DNA of 64,000 nucleotides, taken from Paenibacillus sinensis (GTDB lineage Bacteria > Bacillota > Bacilli > Paenibacillales > Paenibacillaceae). The stretch spans positions 60,407-124,406 of the forward strand of contig NZ_JAHCMB010000168.1 of the NCBI RefSeq assembly GCF_019904155.1, given 5' to 3'. The position numbers and the translations under genes are program-made. Numbering within the stretch: the stretch's first letter is position 1; each line of letters begins with the position of its first letter. Positions 8,268-17,631 of this stretch are shown here, one piece after another. The notes under the pieces were generated by a model. It made no database searches, had not been told where the DNA came from, and saw only the letters and a list, made by a program, of their open reading frames with translations.

Positions 8268-8837
8268 ATGTCAAAAGGATTGCTGATCGTATTGTCCGGC
8301 CCTTCCGGAGTCGGTAAAGGAACGGTATGCACCGCACTGCGGCCCAGAATACCCGAGCTGATCTACTCCGTTTCGGCGACGACGCGGAATCCCCGCGCGG
8401 GCGAACAGGATGGAGTCAACTATTTTTTCAAGTCACAGGAGCAGTTCCGCGACATGATCGAGCGCGACGAACTGCTGGAATACGCGGAATACGTAGGCAA
8501 CTATTACGGCACGCCGCGAGATTTTGTGGAGAAGACCTTGGCCAGCGGCAGGGATATCATCCTTGAGATTGAGGTTCAGGGCGCGCTTAAGGTGAAGGAG
8601 AAGTTCCCGGAAGGCATTTTTGTGTTCCTGCTGCCTCCTTCGATGGATGAACTGAAAGACCGGATCCGTGGACGCGGAACCGAGCATGACGATATCATCA
8701 ACCACCGGATGACGGTAGCGGAGGACGAAATCAGCCTGATGCGCCATTATGACTACGGCGTAGTCAACGATGAGATCGATCTGGCCTGCAAGCGAATAGA
8801 AAGCATCATTATTGCCGAACATTGTAAAATCAGATAG
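8268..8837 (+). CDS. gmk: Guanylate kinase
   Basis: Gmk phosphorylates GMP to GDP with ATP. The 189-residue protein has the P-loop SGPSGVGKGT directly after a short first strand, the GMP-binding region SVSATTRNPRAGEQDGVNYFF, and the lid-associated HYDYGVVND near the C-terminus. ATG 8268 is used because GGAG at 8258-8261 is 6 bases upstream; an upstream in-frame ATG at 8256 overlaps that site. It lies between remA and rpoZ in a conserved operon. Confidence 0.96.
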   Translation: MSKGLLIVLSGPSGVGKGTVCTALRPRIPELIYSVSATTRNPRAGEQDGVNYFFKSQEQFRDMIERDELLEYAEYVGNYYGTPRDFVEKTLASGRDIILEIEVQGALKVKEKFPEGIFVFLLPPSMDELKDRIRGRGTEHDDIINHRMTVAEDEISLMRHYDYGVVNDEIDLACKRIESIIIAEHCKIR

Positions 8838-8886
8838 ACATTCGTGCCGCAACTCGCGGCTCATTAAATATTGAAGAGGTGTACCT

Positions 8887-9099
8887 GTGCTATATCCATC
8901 CATTGACGAAATGATGAACAAGGTTGACAGTAAATACTCTCTGGTAGTCGCGGCTGCACGCCGGGCGAGACAGCTTCGCGAAGGCAGCAAGTCCGAGCTC
9001 AAATCACCGCATTCCCACAAGTATGTAGGCGTTGCTCTTGAAGAAGTGTACAAGGATTATATCAGCGTTTCTCCGGTAGAAGACAAACCAGAGGAATAA
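8887..9099 (+). CDS. rpoZ: DNA-directed RNA polymerase omega subunit
   Basis: This is the 70-residue omega subunit that assists assembly of beta' into RNA polymerase. The pattern MLYPSIDEMM then SKYSLVVAAARRARQL and KYVGVALEEVY is the family signature. The start is GTG 8887 with AAGAGGTG about 6 bases upstream. It is the last gene of the yicC-remA-gmk-rpoZ group, ended by the terminator at 9161-9187. Confidence 0.95.
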   Translation: MLYPSIDEMMNKVDSKYSLVVAAARRARQLREGSKSELKSPHSHKYVGVALEEVYKDYISVSPVEDKPEE

Positions 9100-9160
9100 A
9101 GGGTTCCCTTACATTTTTTCAAGCTACACTCAATTATGTCTGGCCCGGAGGGGCTACTAG

Positions 9161-9187
9161 TGACAACCGGAAGGTTGTCATTTTTTT
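9161..9187 (+). terminator. Rho-independent terminator after rpoZ
   Basis: TGACAACC pairs with GGTTGTCA around a GGAA loop, followed by seven T residues. The gap to coaBC (9188-9345) holds an isolated TATAAT at 9259-9264, a possible -10 without a clear -35, and no gene. Confidence 0.9.
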
Positions 9188-9345
9188 CAAGTGCTTATGT
9201 TTGGTCTTACTATAGAGGTCCGCTACGCTTAATCGAAGACTCCTGGAATGGCTCTCTCTATAATATAGAAAGAACAAACCTTGTCCCTTGCGGAGTGTGC
9301 TTGACGGCGCTGCGATAGAGGGATACCGGGAACGGAGGGAAGCAA

Positions 9346-10563
9346 ATGTTAAAAGGAAAAACCATTCTGCTCGGCATTACGGGCGGAATTGCAGCGTATA
9401 AGGCAGCGGCGCTGTGCAGCAAGCTTACCCAGAAAGGCGCCGAGGTTCATGTAATCATGACGGCGTCGGCGAAGCAATTTATTACTGAACTGACCTTACA
9501 ATCACTGTCGAAACAGCGGGTATACAGCGATACGTTCCAGGAACGCGATCCGTCCTCGATTTCGCATATCGATCTCGCTGACGCAGCTGATCTGGTGCTG
9601 ATTGCGCCTGCAACCGCCAATATCATCGCCAAAATGGCACACGGGCTTGCCGATGACATGCTTTCGACGGTTCTGTTAGCCGCTACTGCGCCCATTATGG
9701 TTGCTCCGGCAATGAACGTGCATATGTATCAGCATCCCGCCGTACTTCATAATATGAACATTCTGGCGGACCGGGGCATTCACTTTATCGAGCCGGGAGA
9801 AGGGCTGCTGGCCTGCGGCTATGTCGGCAAGGGCCGGATGGAAGAACCGGAGACGATCGTTAGCTGTGTCGAAGCTTTTTTCGAGCGGAAGTCGGAGACG
9901 AGCCGTAAGCTGGAGGGTAAAAAAGTGGTGATTACCGCCGGAGGCACGGTGGAGCGAATTGACCCGGTGCGCTACATCTCCAACGACTCCTCGGGCAAAA
10001 TGGGCTTCGCCCTGGCGCGCGCGGCCAAAGAAATGGGAGCTGAGGTTACGCTGATCGCTGCCCGGACCGACGAAGCGCCTCCACGGGATATTCGCGTGAT
10101 CCGCGTTCAATCAGCCGACGACATGCTTCAGGCAGTAACCGCCGAATGGGATGACTGCGATATTCTGGTCAAGGCGGCGGCCGTCGCCGACTATCGTCCG
10201 AAAGAAAGGGCCGAGACGAAGATCAAGAAGGCGGGCGATACAATGACGCTGGAGCTGGTCAAGACGGTGGATATTCTGGAATCGCTCGGCCAGCGCAAAA
10301 CCTCGCAGGTGCTGGTTGGCTTCGCCGCAGAGACCGGCAATGCCGAGATGTATGCCAGAGACAAGCTTGTACGCAAAAATCTGGATCTGATCGTCGCGAA
10401 TGATGTCGGTTTGCCCGGAGCCGGTTTTGGCGTTGATACCAACATCGTCTCGATTTATGACCGGAGCGGACTGGTGGAAGAGCTTCCGCTGCTCTCCAAG
10501 GATGAAGTTGCAGAGCGGATTCTGAGCGCCGCCGTAGATCGTCTGAAAGAAGAATGCCGGTAA
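9346..10563 (+). CDS. coaBC: Bifunctional phosphopantothenoylcysteine decarboxylase / phosphopantothenate-cysteine ligase
   Basis: CoaBC carries out two successive steps of coenzyme A synthesis. Of 405 residues, about 1-180 form the flavin-dependent CoaC decarboxylase (LGITGGIAAYKAA; active-site histidine in SSISHIDLADAADL; APAMNVHMY; substrate-clamp cysteine in GEGLLACGYVGKGRM). About 185-400 form the CoaB ligase (VVITAGGTVERIDPVRYISNDSSGKMG; the AAAVADYRP loop; IKK). The start ATG 9346 follows GGAGGG. The end overlaps priA by up to 10 bp, the usual linkage in Firmicutes. Confidence 0.96.
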   Translation: MLKGKTILLGITGGIAAYKAAALCSKLTQKGAEVHVIMTASAKQFITELTLQSLSKQRVYSDTFQERDPSSISHIDLADAADLVLIAPATANIIAKMAHGLADDMLSTVLLAATAPIMVAPAMNVHMYQHPAVLHNMNILADRGIHFIEPGEGLLACGYVGKGRMEEPETIVSCVEAFFERKSETSRKLEGKKVVITAGGTVERIDPVRYISNDSSGKMGFALARAAKEMGAEVTLIAARTDEAPPRDIRVIRVQSADDMLQAVTAEWDDCDILVKAAAVADYRPKERAETKIKKAGDTMTLELVKTVDILESLGQRKTSQVLVGFAAETGNAEMYARDKLVRKNLDLIVANDVGLPGAGFGVDTNIVSIYDRSGLVEELPLLSKDEVAERILSAAVDRLKEECR

Positions 10564-13109
10564 TGGATATCGCCAAGGTGATTGTTGATGTTCCCGTCCG
10601 CAGCACCGACCGGCCTTTTGATTATTCCATCCCCGAGGACCTCAAAGTCTGGATCGAGGTCGGCAGCAGAGTGGCGGTTCCCTTCGGACATCGCACGGTA
10701 CAAGGTTTCGTTGTCTCCCTTGAATACGGCGATGTCCAGGCAGTCAAAGGGATCAAGCCCATTCAGGAAGTACTGGATCTCATTCCGCCGCTGTCTCCGG
10801 AGCTTGTGGAGCTGGCGGACTGGATGAGCGAGCGATATGCCTGCAGACGGATCTCGGCGCTGCAGGCGATGCTGCCGACGGCGCTTAAGGGCAAAGCCGA
10901 ACGGCTTATTTCGCTTGGCGAAGAGCCGGAGTCGGCGCTACAAGGGGAGTCGTTATTCCCCGATGAGGAGTTCTTCCCGGTATTTCCGGGAATGGACCAG
11001 GTGGAACGGGCAATCATCGAGTTCGTCCGGCGCGGCGGTGAGGTGACCATGAAGCAGCTGACCCGCGCATTCCCGGAAGAAGCGGAGACGATCAAGTTCA
11101 TGCTCCGGCGCGGCATTCTGCGGGAAAGCCAGTTCATCAAGGACAAGATGGGCAAAAAGAAGTTGAAGGCGGTGGACCTCGCAATGAAGCCGGAGTCCGC
11201 CCGTGAAGCCTTGAACAGCATGCCCGCCCGGTCGGCCAGGCAGAAGGAGGTGCTCAGCTTCCTGATCGAGATGGAAGCTGTGCTTCCGATGCCGCTGAAG
11301 GATGTGCTGGCCTCCTTGCAGGTTACAGCGGGTACCGTCAAGGGGCTGGAGGACAAAGGACTCATCGAGATTTCGGAGATCGAGGTATACCGGGACCCAT
11401 ACCGGGGACGAGATTTCAAGCCGAGTGAGCCGCTTCCGCTGACCGCTGAGCAGTCGGTGGTCTACGGCGCGGTCGCGCGGGCTGTAGACGAGCAGCGTCA
11501 TGAAGTCTTTCTGCTGCACGGAGTCACCGGCAGCGGAAAGACCGAGATTTACTTACAGACCATCCGCCGCTGCATCGACCAGGGCCGGCAGGCTGTTGTG
11601 CTGGTTCCGGAAATTTCGCTGACCCCCCAGATGGTGGAACGGTTCAAGGGACGCTTCGGCAGTGGGGTCGCGGTGATGCACAGCCGTCTGTCATCCGGCG
11701 AACGCTATGACGAGTGGCGCAAAATCAGGGAAGGCAAGGCGATGGTCGCAGTCGGCGCGCGTTCGGCGGTATTCGCGCCGTTCACCAATCTCGGTCTTAT
11801 CATTATGGACGAAGAGCATGAGACATCGTACAAACAGGAAGAGAATCCGAGATATCATGCCCGGGACGTGGCGGTCCGAAGGGCATTCCAGGGTGACGCC
11901 ATCGTGATTCTAGGCTCCGCCACACCGTCGCTTGAGAGCTACTATGCGGCGCGCTCGCAGAGCGATGAGAGCTTCGCACCGGGTCTGTTGGAAATGCCGA
12001 CCCGCGCCCTTGGCAATGAACTGCCGGCCGTTGACATTGTGGACATGCGCGAAGAGCTGAAGGAGGGCAACCGCTCCATGTTCAGCCGGAAGCTGCATGC
12101 GGCGCTTCAGGACCGGTTGGACCGCGGCGAACAGACGGTGCTGCTGCTGAACCGCCGTGGCTTCTCGACCTTTGTCATGTGCCGCAGCTGCGGCTATGTC
12201 GCCGGCTGTCCCGAATGCGATATTTCGCTGACTTATCATGCGCGCAGCAACAACCTGCGCTGCCATTATTGCGGGCATGCCGAGCCTTCGCCGGATACTT
12301 GTCCGGAATGCGGGAGCGAGCATATCCGGTTCTTCGGAACCGGCACACAGCGGGTGGAGGAAGAGCTAGGCAAGCTGTTTCCCGGAATGCGGGTAATCCG
12401 GATGGACGTCGACACGACGACAGAGAAGGGCTCCCATGAGAAGCTGCTGGGCCAGTTCCGGGACAAAAAGGCAGACGTTCTGCTCGGTACGCAGATGGTC
12501 GCGAAGGGACTGGATTTCCCCGATGTGACGCTGGTTGGCGTCATCACCGCCGATTCGGCGCTCAACCTGCCCGATTTCCGGGCGGCGGAGAAGACGTTCC
12601 AGCTGCTGACGCAGGTGGCCGGACGCGCAGGAAGGCATACGCTGCCGGGCGAGGTGCTGATCCAGTCCTATACGCCGGATCATTATTCCATCATTCATGC
12701 CGGCAAGCATGATTATCATTCGTTTATCAGAGATGAGCTGAAGCATCGCAAGGCTCTTCATTATCCGCCGTACTGCCGTTTGATTCTGGTGACGCTATCC
12801 CATGAACAGATGCCGGTGGCGCTGCGCATGGCGGAGAATTTCGCCAAGACGATCGAGGGCAAGGCCCGCCAGCGGAGATGGTTCGGCAGCCTGGATAAGC
12901 TGACGGCCGACGGGCTGGATTTACTCGGGCCGGTCGCTTCACCGCTGCCGAGACTCAAGGGACGATACCGGTTCCAGTGCATGGTCAAATGGCGGGGCGA
13001 AATCGATGCGATCGGACTTGTCCGGGAGGTGTCGGAGGAGCTGGAGGATTCGCTGCGTGATCCCGTGCTCCAGATCAGTATAGATGTGGACCCCCAAATG
13101 CTGATGTAG
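10554..13109 (+). CDS. priA: Primosomal protein N', replication restart helicase
   Basis: PriA binds stalled forks and reloads the replicative helicase. The 851-residue protein has the N-terminal 3'-DNA-binding domain (VIVDVPVRSTDRPFDYSIP), the Walker A GVTGSGKTEIY, the DEEH box, the GSATPSLES motif, a zinc-binding insert with cysteine pairs (CRSCGY, CPECD, CHYCGH, CPECG), and the GTQMVAKGLDFPDVTLVG helicase motif. ATG 10563, whose first base overlaps the coaBC TAA stop, is an equally plausible start three codons downstream. No sign of damage. Confidence 0.96.
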   Translation: MPVMDIAKVIVDVPVRSTDRPFDYSIPEDLKVWIEVGSRVAVPFGHRTVQGFVVSLEYGDVQAVKGIKPIQEVLDLIPPLSPELVELADWMSERYACRRISALQAMLPTALKGKAERLISLGEEPESALQGESLFPDEEFFPVFPGMDQVERAIIEFVRRGGEVTMKQLTRAFPEEAETIKFMLRRGILRESQFIKDKMGKKKLKAVDLAMKPESAREALNSMPARSARQKEVLSFLIEMEAVLPMPLKDVLASLQVTAGTVKGLEDKGLIEISEIEVYRDPYRGRDFKPSEPLPLTAEQSVVYGAVARAVDEQRHEVFLLHGVTGSGKTEIYLQTIRRCIDQGRQAVVLVPEISLTPQMVERFKGRFGSGVAVMHSRLSSGERYDEWRKIREGKAMVAVGARSAVFAPFTNLGLIIMDEEHETSYKQEENPRYHARDVAVRRAFQGDAIVILGSATPSLESYYAARSQSDESFAPGLLEMPTRALGNELPAVDIVDMREELKEGNRSMFSRKLHAALQDRLDRGEQTVLLLNRRGFSTFVMCRSCGYVAGCPECDISLTYHARSNNLRCHYCGHAEPSPDTCPECGSEHIRFFGTGTQRVEEELGKLFPGMRVIRMDVDTTTEKGSHEKLLGQFRDKKADVLLGTQMVAKGLDFPDVTLVGVITADSALNLPDFRAAEKTFQLLTQVAGRAGRHTLPGEVLIQSYTPDHYSIIHAGKHDYHSFIRDELKHRKALHYPPYCRLILVTLSHEQMPVALRMAENFAKTIEGKARQRRWFGSLDKLTADGLDLLGPVASPLPRLKGRYRFQCMVKWRGEIDAIGLVREVSEELEDSLRDPVLQISIDVDPQMLM

Positions 13110-13219
13110 CGCAAAGTTGGCCCGCACGCATATTGCGGCATTTTGCGAATGACAGAACGGGATTGGCAAGAGATGGCGCAAAATGCGGTCAGATCACAGA
13201 GAATAGGAAGGTGTGGACC

Positions 13220-13705
13220 ATGGCAATTCGTTTAATCGTTAAAGAACCTGATGAAGTCCTTCATAAAACGGCAAAGCCGGTGACGAAAATTACCCCCAAC
13301 GTCCAGAAGCTGCTGGATGATATGGCGGACACGATGTATGACGCGGAAGGCGTCGGACTGGCAGCTCCGCAGGTCGGCATCCTGAAACGGCTGATTGTGG
13401 TGGACGCCGATGAGGAGCATGGACTGATCAAGCTGATCAATCCCGAGATCATTCACTCCGAAGGCGAACAGCTCGGACCGGAAGGCTGCCTCAGCATTCC
13501 CGGCCTTAACGGCGACGTGCGCCGCGCGGAGACGGTTACCGTGCGCGGACTTGACCGCGAAGGCAACGAGGTTGAGATCACGGGCAGCGGCTTGCTGGCG
13601 CGGGCGTTCCAGCATGAGATCGATCATCTGAACGGCGTGCTGTTCACGGATGTCGCGGAGAAGGTCTACGATATCACCGCTGAACGGAGCGGAACCGAGG
13701 AGTGA
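13220..13705 (+). CDS. def: Peptide deformylase
   Basis: Def removes the formyl group from nascent N-terminal methionine. The 161-residue protein has all three metal/catalytic motifs: GVGLAAPQVG, EGCLS (metal Cys) and QHEIDHLNG (two metal His and catalytic Glu). ATG 13220 is chosen because AAGGTG lies 8 bases upstream and homologues start there; the open frame continues upstream without homology. It is followed 7 bp later by fmt, the enzyme that adds the formyl group. Confidence 0.96.
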   Translation: MAIRLIVKEPDEVLHKTAKPVTKITPNVQKLLDDMADTMYDAEGVGLAAPQVGILKRLIVVDADEEHGLIKLINPEIIHSEGEQLGPEGCLSIPGLNGDVRRAETVTVRGLDREGNEVEITGSGLLARAFQHEIDHLNGVLFTDVAEKVYDITAERSGTEE

Positions 13706-13712
13706 GCTTGTC

Positions 13713-14684
13713 ATGAAAATCGTATTCATGGGCACGCCGCAGTTCGCGGTGCCCTGCCTGCGCATGCTGGTGGAGGAAGGCTACGAGGTGGCGGCGGTCG
13801 TCACCCAGCCGGACCGGCCGCAAGGGAGAAAGAAAATTCTGACGCCTTCGCCGGTCAAGGCGGCGGCTCTGGAGCTGGGGCTGCCTGTGCTTCAGCCTGA
13901 ACGCATGCGCAGACCGGAGGCGGTGGCGGAACTGGCGGCCTATGAGCCGGAGCTGATTGTGACGGCTGCTTACGGCCAGATACTGCCGAAGGCCGTGTTG
14001 GACCTGCCGGCCCGGGGCTGTGTGAACGTTCACGGCTCGCTGCTGCCGAAGTACCGGGGCGGTGCCCCGATCCAGCGAAGCATTATCGAAGGTGAGAAAG
14101 TAACGGGCGTAACGCTGATGTACATGGCGGAAGGGCTCGATACCGGCGACATGATCGCCAGAATTGAGGTTCCCATCGGGGATGAGGATACGTCGGGAAC
14201 GATGTTCGAGAAGCTGAGTCTCGCAGGAAGAGATCTGCTGAAGGAATGGATGCCGCGTCTGTCGGAAGGTCCGGTAGAGGCTGTTAAGCAGGATGACAGC
14301 CTTGCCACCTATTCGCCAAACTTGACCCGTGACGATGAGAAGCTCGACTGGAACGCGGGCTCGAGGGACATTTATAACCGCATTCGCGGCCTGGTTCCTT
14401 TCTCCGGCGGCTTCACCCTGTGGAATGGAGAGACCTTCAAGGTGTGGCAGGCTGCCAACCCCGATGAACAGGCGCTGTCCGGCAGCGTTCTGGTCGAAGA
14501 AGGCTCCGGCGAAGCGGAGACGGTGCCGGGAACGGTGCTGTCGGCCGGACCGAAGGGCATTGAAGTGAAGACTGGCGATGGAAGTCTGCTGCTGCTTCAG
14601 GTACAGCCTGCGGGCAAGAAAGCGATGAGCGCCGGCGACTTCGCCCGCGGCGGACTGATGAAGTCCGGCATGGTGCTGGAATGA
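13713..14684 (+). CDS. fmt: Methionyl-tRNA formyltransferase
   Basis: Fmt formylates initiator Met-tRNA with 10-formyltetrahydrofolate. The 323-residue protein begins KIVFMGTPQFAVPCL and contains the catalytic HGSLLPKYRGGAPIQRSI block and TGVTLMYMAEGLDTGDM with the catalytic Asp. The C-terminal OB-fold domain starts at about residue 210. ATG 13713 follows GAGGAG (13697-13702). The stop overlaps the rsmB start as ATGA, so the genes are probably coupled. Confidence 0.96.
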   Translation: MKIVFMGTPQFAVPCLRMLVEEGYEVAAVVTQPDRPQGRKKILTPSPVKAAALELGLPVLQPERMRRPEAVAELAAYEPELIVTAAYGQILPKAVLDLPARGCVNVHGSLLPKYRGGAPIQRSIIEGEKVTGVTLMYMAEGLDTGDMIARIEVPIGDEDTSGTMFEKLSLAGRDLLKEWMPRLSEGPVEAVKQDDSLATYSPNLTRDDEKLDWNAGSRDIYNRIRGLVPFSGGFTLWNGETFKVWQAANPDEQALSGSVLVEEGSGEAETVPGTVLSAGPKGIEVKTGDGSLLLLQVQPAGKKAMSAGDFARGGLMKSGMVLE

Positions 14685-16360
14685 CCGGGCTCAGGGAGGA
14701 CCGCCCCGGCGCGTCCCATGCTCCGGTCCGGAGGCTTGCGCCCGATTCCGGCGGAGGCCGGCTCCAGGACCGGTCCGGCCGAAAGGCAAGTCAGCCGCAT
14801 GGCGGCCAGAGCCAGAGCCAGGCAAGCGGCAAGAACCAGGCAGGCGGAGGCGGCGGTAAAGGCGGGAGCCGGATCGGGAGCCATAAGGGCGGTCCGGCAC
14901 GATCGGCCGCACATGCTGGCGCCGCGGCTGCTAAATCCGGCAGCGGTACGAGCGCCCGGCCGGGAAACAAGCCGTCCGCAGGCATGAAGCCTGCCGGGCA
15001 CGGCAGATCCCCCGCAACGGCAAGGGGAACGGCGCTGGACGTGCTGCTCCGGGTGGAGCAGGAAGGGGCGTACAGCAATTTGCAGCTGAACAGCAGCCTG
15101 CAGAAGGCGGGATTAAGCCGCGAGGATGCGGGACTTGCGACAGAACTGGTCTACGGCACGCTGTCCCGGCTGAATACGCTGGATTATATGCTGGACCGGT
15201 TCGTCAGCAAAGGCGTCGCCAAGCTTCAGCCTTGGGTCCGTTGTCTGCTTCGCATGAGTCTGTACCAGATCGTCTATCTGGACCGGATTCCGTCTCATGC
15301 CGCCGTTAACGAGGCCGTCAATTTGGCGAAGAAGCGCGGCCACCAGGGCATCTCCGGCATGGTGAACGGCGTGCTCCGCAGCGCACTGCGCGCCGGCGAG
15401 CTGCCGGCGCTTCCGTCCGGGCTGGACGAGGCGGAGCGGATTTCGCTTCAGCATTCCCACCCTCTGTGGCTGGTGAAGGAATGGATCGGGCGCTTCGGCG
15501 CAGAGACCGCCGAAGCGATCTGCAAGGCCGACAATGAGCCGCCTGCGGTCAGTGTGCGCGTCAACATAACGATGACGACGCGGGACAAGCTGCTCCAGGA
15601 AATGCTGGAGCAGGGGCTGGACGCGGTTCCTTCGCAGCTGAGTCCCTTCGGCATTGTCGTGCGGGGCGGCGGCAATCTGGCGCTGACCGATTGGTACCGG
15701 GCCGGCGTCCTCTCGATTCAGGACGAAAGCTCCATGCTCGTGGCGGAGGCGTTGTCGCCGGAGCCGGGAATGAAGGTGCTGGACTGCTGCTCGGCTCCGG
15801 GCGGCAAGACGTCTCATATTGCAGAGCTGATGAAGGATCAGGGCAGCATTGTTGCCTGCGACCTGTATCCGCATAAGACGGAGCTTGTGGCGCAGCAGGC
15901 GGAGCGGCTTGGACTCGGATCGGTCGAGACCATCGCTATGGATGCCCTCGAGCTGCCGCAGCGGTATCCGGCCATGAGCTTTGACCGGATTTTGCTGGAC
16001 GCGCCTTGTTCGGGATTAGGTGTAATCCGGAGGAAGCCCGATCTGAAATGGAGCAAGACTCCAGGGGACGAAATCGAGATCAGCCGTCTCCAGCGGAGAC
16101 TGCTGGACGGCGCTGCGGAATTGCTGAAGCCGGGCGGAATTCTCGTCTACAGCACCTGCACAATCGGAAGCGCCGAGAACGAGGAGAATGTGAAGGACTT
16201 CCTGAACAGTCATCCCGGTTTCACAAGTTCGGATAACGCTTCCCCGTTGTCCGAACGGCTTGGTTCTCTCATATCGGCCGATCGGCCGGGCGTCCAAATT
16301 CTGCCGCAGCATTTCGGAAGCGACGGCTTCTACATCGCCGTGCTAAAGCGCTTGAATTAG
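14681..16360 (+). CDS. rsmB: 16S rRNA m5C967 methyltransferase with a long low-complexity N-terminal extension
   Basis: RsmB methylates C967 of 16S rRNA. The conserved enzyme starts at about residue 112 (ATARGTALDVLLRVEQ), with a NusB-like RNA-binding domain to about 250 and then a Rossmann methyltransferase domain. The latter has LDCCSAPGGKTSHIAELM (SAM loop), DAPCSGLGVIRRKPDLKW (first Cys) and YSTCTIGSAENE (catalytic Cys). The first 111 or so residues are unusual: very rich in Gly, Ser, Ala, Arg, Lys and Gln, with no predicted fold, making the protein about 110 residues longer than typical. The ATGA overlap with fmt supports ATG 14681. Internal in-frame ATGs near codon 101 exist, so a shorter product is possible. 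Confidence 0.93.
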   Translation: MTGLREDRPGASHAPVRRLAPDSGGGRLQDRSGRKASQPHGGQSQSQASGKNQAGGGGGKGGSRIGSHKGGPARSAAHAGAAAAKSGSGTSARPGNKPSAGMKPAGHGRSPATARGTALDVLLRVEQEGAYSNLQLNSSLQKAGLSREDAGLATELVYGTLSRLNTLDYMLDRFVSKGVAKLQPWVRCLLRMSLYQIVYLDRIPSHAAVNEAVNLAKKRGHQGISGMVNGVLRSALRAGELPALPSGLDEAERISLQHSHPLWLVKEWIGRFGAETAEAICKADNEPPAVSVRVNITMTTRDKLLQEMLEQGLDAVPSQLSPFGIVVRGGGNLALTDWYRAGVLSIQDESSMLVAEALSPEPGMKVLDCCSAPGGKTSHIAELMKDQGSIVACDLYPHKTELVAQQAERLGLGSVETIAMDALELPQRYPAMSFDRILLDAPCSGLGVIRRKPDLKWSKTPGDEIEISRLQRRLLDGAAELLKPGGILVYSTCTIGSAENEENVKDFLNSHPGFTSSDNASPLSERLGSLISADRPGVQILPQHFGSDGFYIAVLKRLN

Positions 16361-16369
16361 TTGAATGTT

Positions 16370-16403
16370 CCCGCGAGGTGGGAAACCGCCGAGCGGGTTT
16401 TTT
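16370..16403 (+). terminator. Rho-independent terminator after rsmB
   Basis: CCCGC (16370-16374) pairs with GCGGG (16393-16397) and GGTGG with CCGCC around a GAAA loop, with a symmetric GA/GA internal loop. Six T follow. Confidence 0.85.
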
Positions 16404-16472
16404 ACGTGTAAAGTGAAGGTTGCGATATTGCGGTTCGCGGGTGCAGTCCAATGTGACAAGCCGTCTGTAAAT

Positions 16473-16504
16473 GCCCGTCCCTAAAGGGGATTGCGGGCTT
16501 TCTT
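16473..16504 (+). terminator. Second, weaker hairpin before rlmN
   Basis: GCCCG pairs with CGGGC and TCCC with GGGG around TAAA, followed by TTTCTTTT. Either a back-up terminator for rsmB or a leader structure of rlmN. Confidence 0.45.
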
Positions 16505-16585
16505 TTACCGGCTCTTTGATTTATGTTAAAATAGGCAGGATGATAAGTTCAGACAACAATAGAAAGATCAGGTGCGAGCATATTA

Positions 16586-17626
16586 ATGAAACCTTTAATA
16601 TATGATTTAACATTGGAAGAGCTGTCCCAGTGGGCCAAGGAGAACGGTGAACCGGCCTTCCGGGGCGGGCAGATTTTTGACTGGCTGTATGTCAAGCGGG
16701 TGAGTGCTTTTGAAGAAATGAGCAACCTGCCGAAGGGGCTGCGCTCCAAGCTGGACGAGCAGTTCACTATCGACGGGCTGAAGGAAATCACGAAGCTGGA
16801 ATCGAAGGACGGAACGGTCAAATTCCTGTTCGGGCTTCACGACGATCATGCGATCGAGACGGTTATTATGAAGCATAACTACGGCAACAGCGTCTGTGTG
16901 ACTACTCAGGTGGGCTGCCGGATCGGCTGCACGTTCTGCGCTTCCACACTGGGCGGACTAAAACGCGACCTTACTCCGGGTGAAATCGTGGCCCAGGTTG
17001 TGCGCTCCCAGCAAATTCTGGATGCGCGCGGCGAACGGGTAAGCAGCATCGTCATCATGGGAACGGGCGAACCGTTCGAGAACTATGATGCAACGATGAA
17101 ATTCCTTCGTCTGATGATTCACGAAAAAGGCCTTAACATCGGGCAGCGGCATATTACGGTATCCACAAGCGGTATCGTGCCGAGCATTTATAAATTCGCG
17201 GAAGAAGACACCCAGATCAATCTGGCGATATCGATCCATGCACCCAATGACGCCCTTCGCTCCAAGCTGATGCCGGTTAACCGCCGCTATCCGTTCGACG
17301 ATGTGATGGAGGCGCTCCGCTACTATCAGGCGAAGACTGGACGCCGCATCAGCTTCGAATACGCCCTTATCGGGGGAGTCAACGATCAGCCGGAGCACGC
17401 CCAGGAGCTGGCAGGCGTTCTGAAGACCATGCTGTGCCACGTCAATCTGATCCCCGTCAACCATGTGCCGGAGCGCAAGTATGTCCGCACATCCCGCAAC
17501 GATATTTTTCAATTTCAGCGGATTCTGGCGGACAATGGCGTGAATGTGACCATCAGACGGGAGCAGGGGCATGATATCGCCGCAGCATGCGGCCAGCTGC
17601 GCGCCAAACATATGGAGTTGAGGTGA
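16586..17626 (+). CDS. rlmN: Dual-specificity 23S rRNA/tRNA adenine-C2 methyltransferase, radical SAM
   Basis: RlmN methylates A2503 of 23S rRNA and A37 of some tRNAs. The 346-residue protein has the radical SAM cluster motif CX3CX2C at Cys111, Cys115 and Cys118, the GMGEPF-type segment (IVIMGTGEPFENYD), and the C-terminal mechanistic cysteine in AAACGQLRAKH (about residue 335). The N-terminal segment FRGGQIFDWLYVKR is conserved in RlmN. The stop overlaps the region where the downstream phosphatase gene starts, as in B. subtilis yloN-prpC. Confidence 0.96.
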   Translation: MKPLIYDLTLEELSQWAKENGEPAFRGGQIFDWLYVKRVSAFEEMSNLPKGLRSKLDEQFTIDGLKEITKLESKDGTVKFLFGLHDDHAIETVIMKHNYGNSVCVTTQVGCRIGCTFCASTLGGLKRDLTPGEIVAQVVRSQQILDARGERVSSIVIMGTGEPFENYDATMKFLRLMIHEKGLNIGQRHITVSTSGIVPSIYKFAEEDTQINLAISIHAPNDALRSKLMPVNRRYPFDDVMEALRYYQAKTGRRISFEYALIGGVNDQPEHAQELAGVLKTMLCHVNLIPVNHVPERKYVRTSRNDIFQFQRILADNGVNVTIRREQGHDIAAACGQLRAKHMELR

Positions 17627-17631
17627 GGTCT

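Noticed and set aside
9136..9318. 60-codon open frame between rpoZ and coaBC
   Set aside because: It runs through the rpoZ terminator (9161-9187), has no ribosome binding site, and its residue composition is not protein-like.
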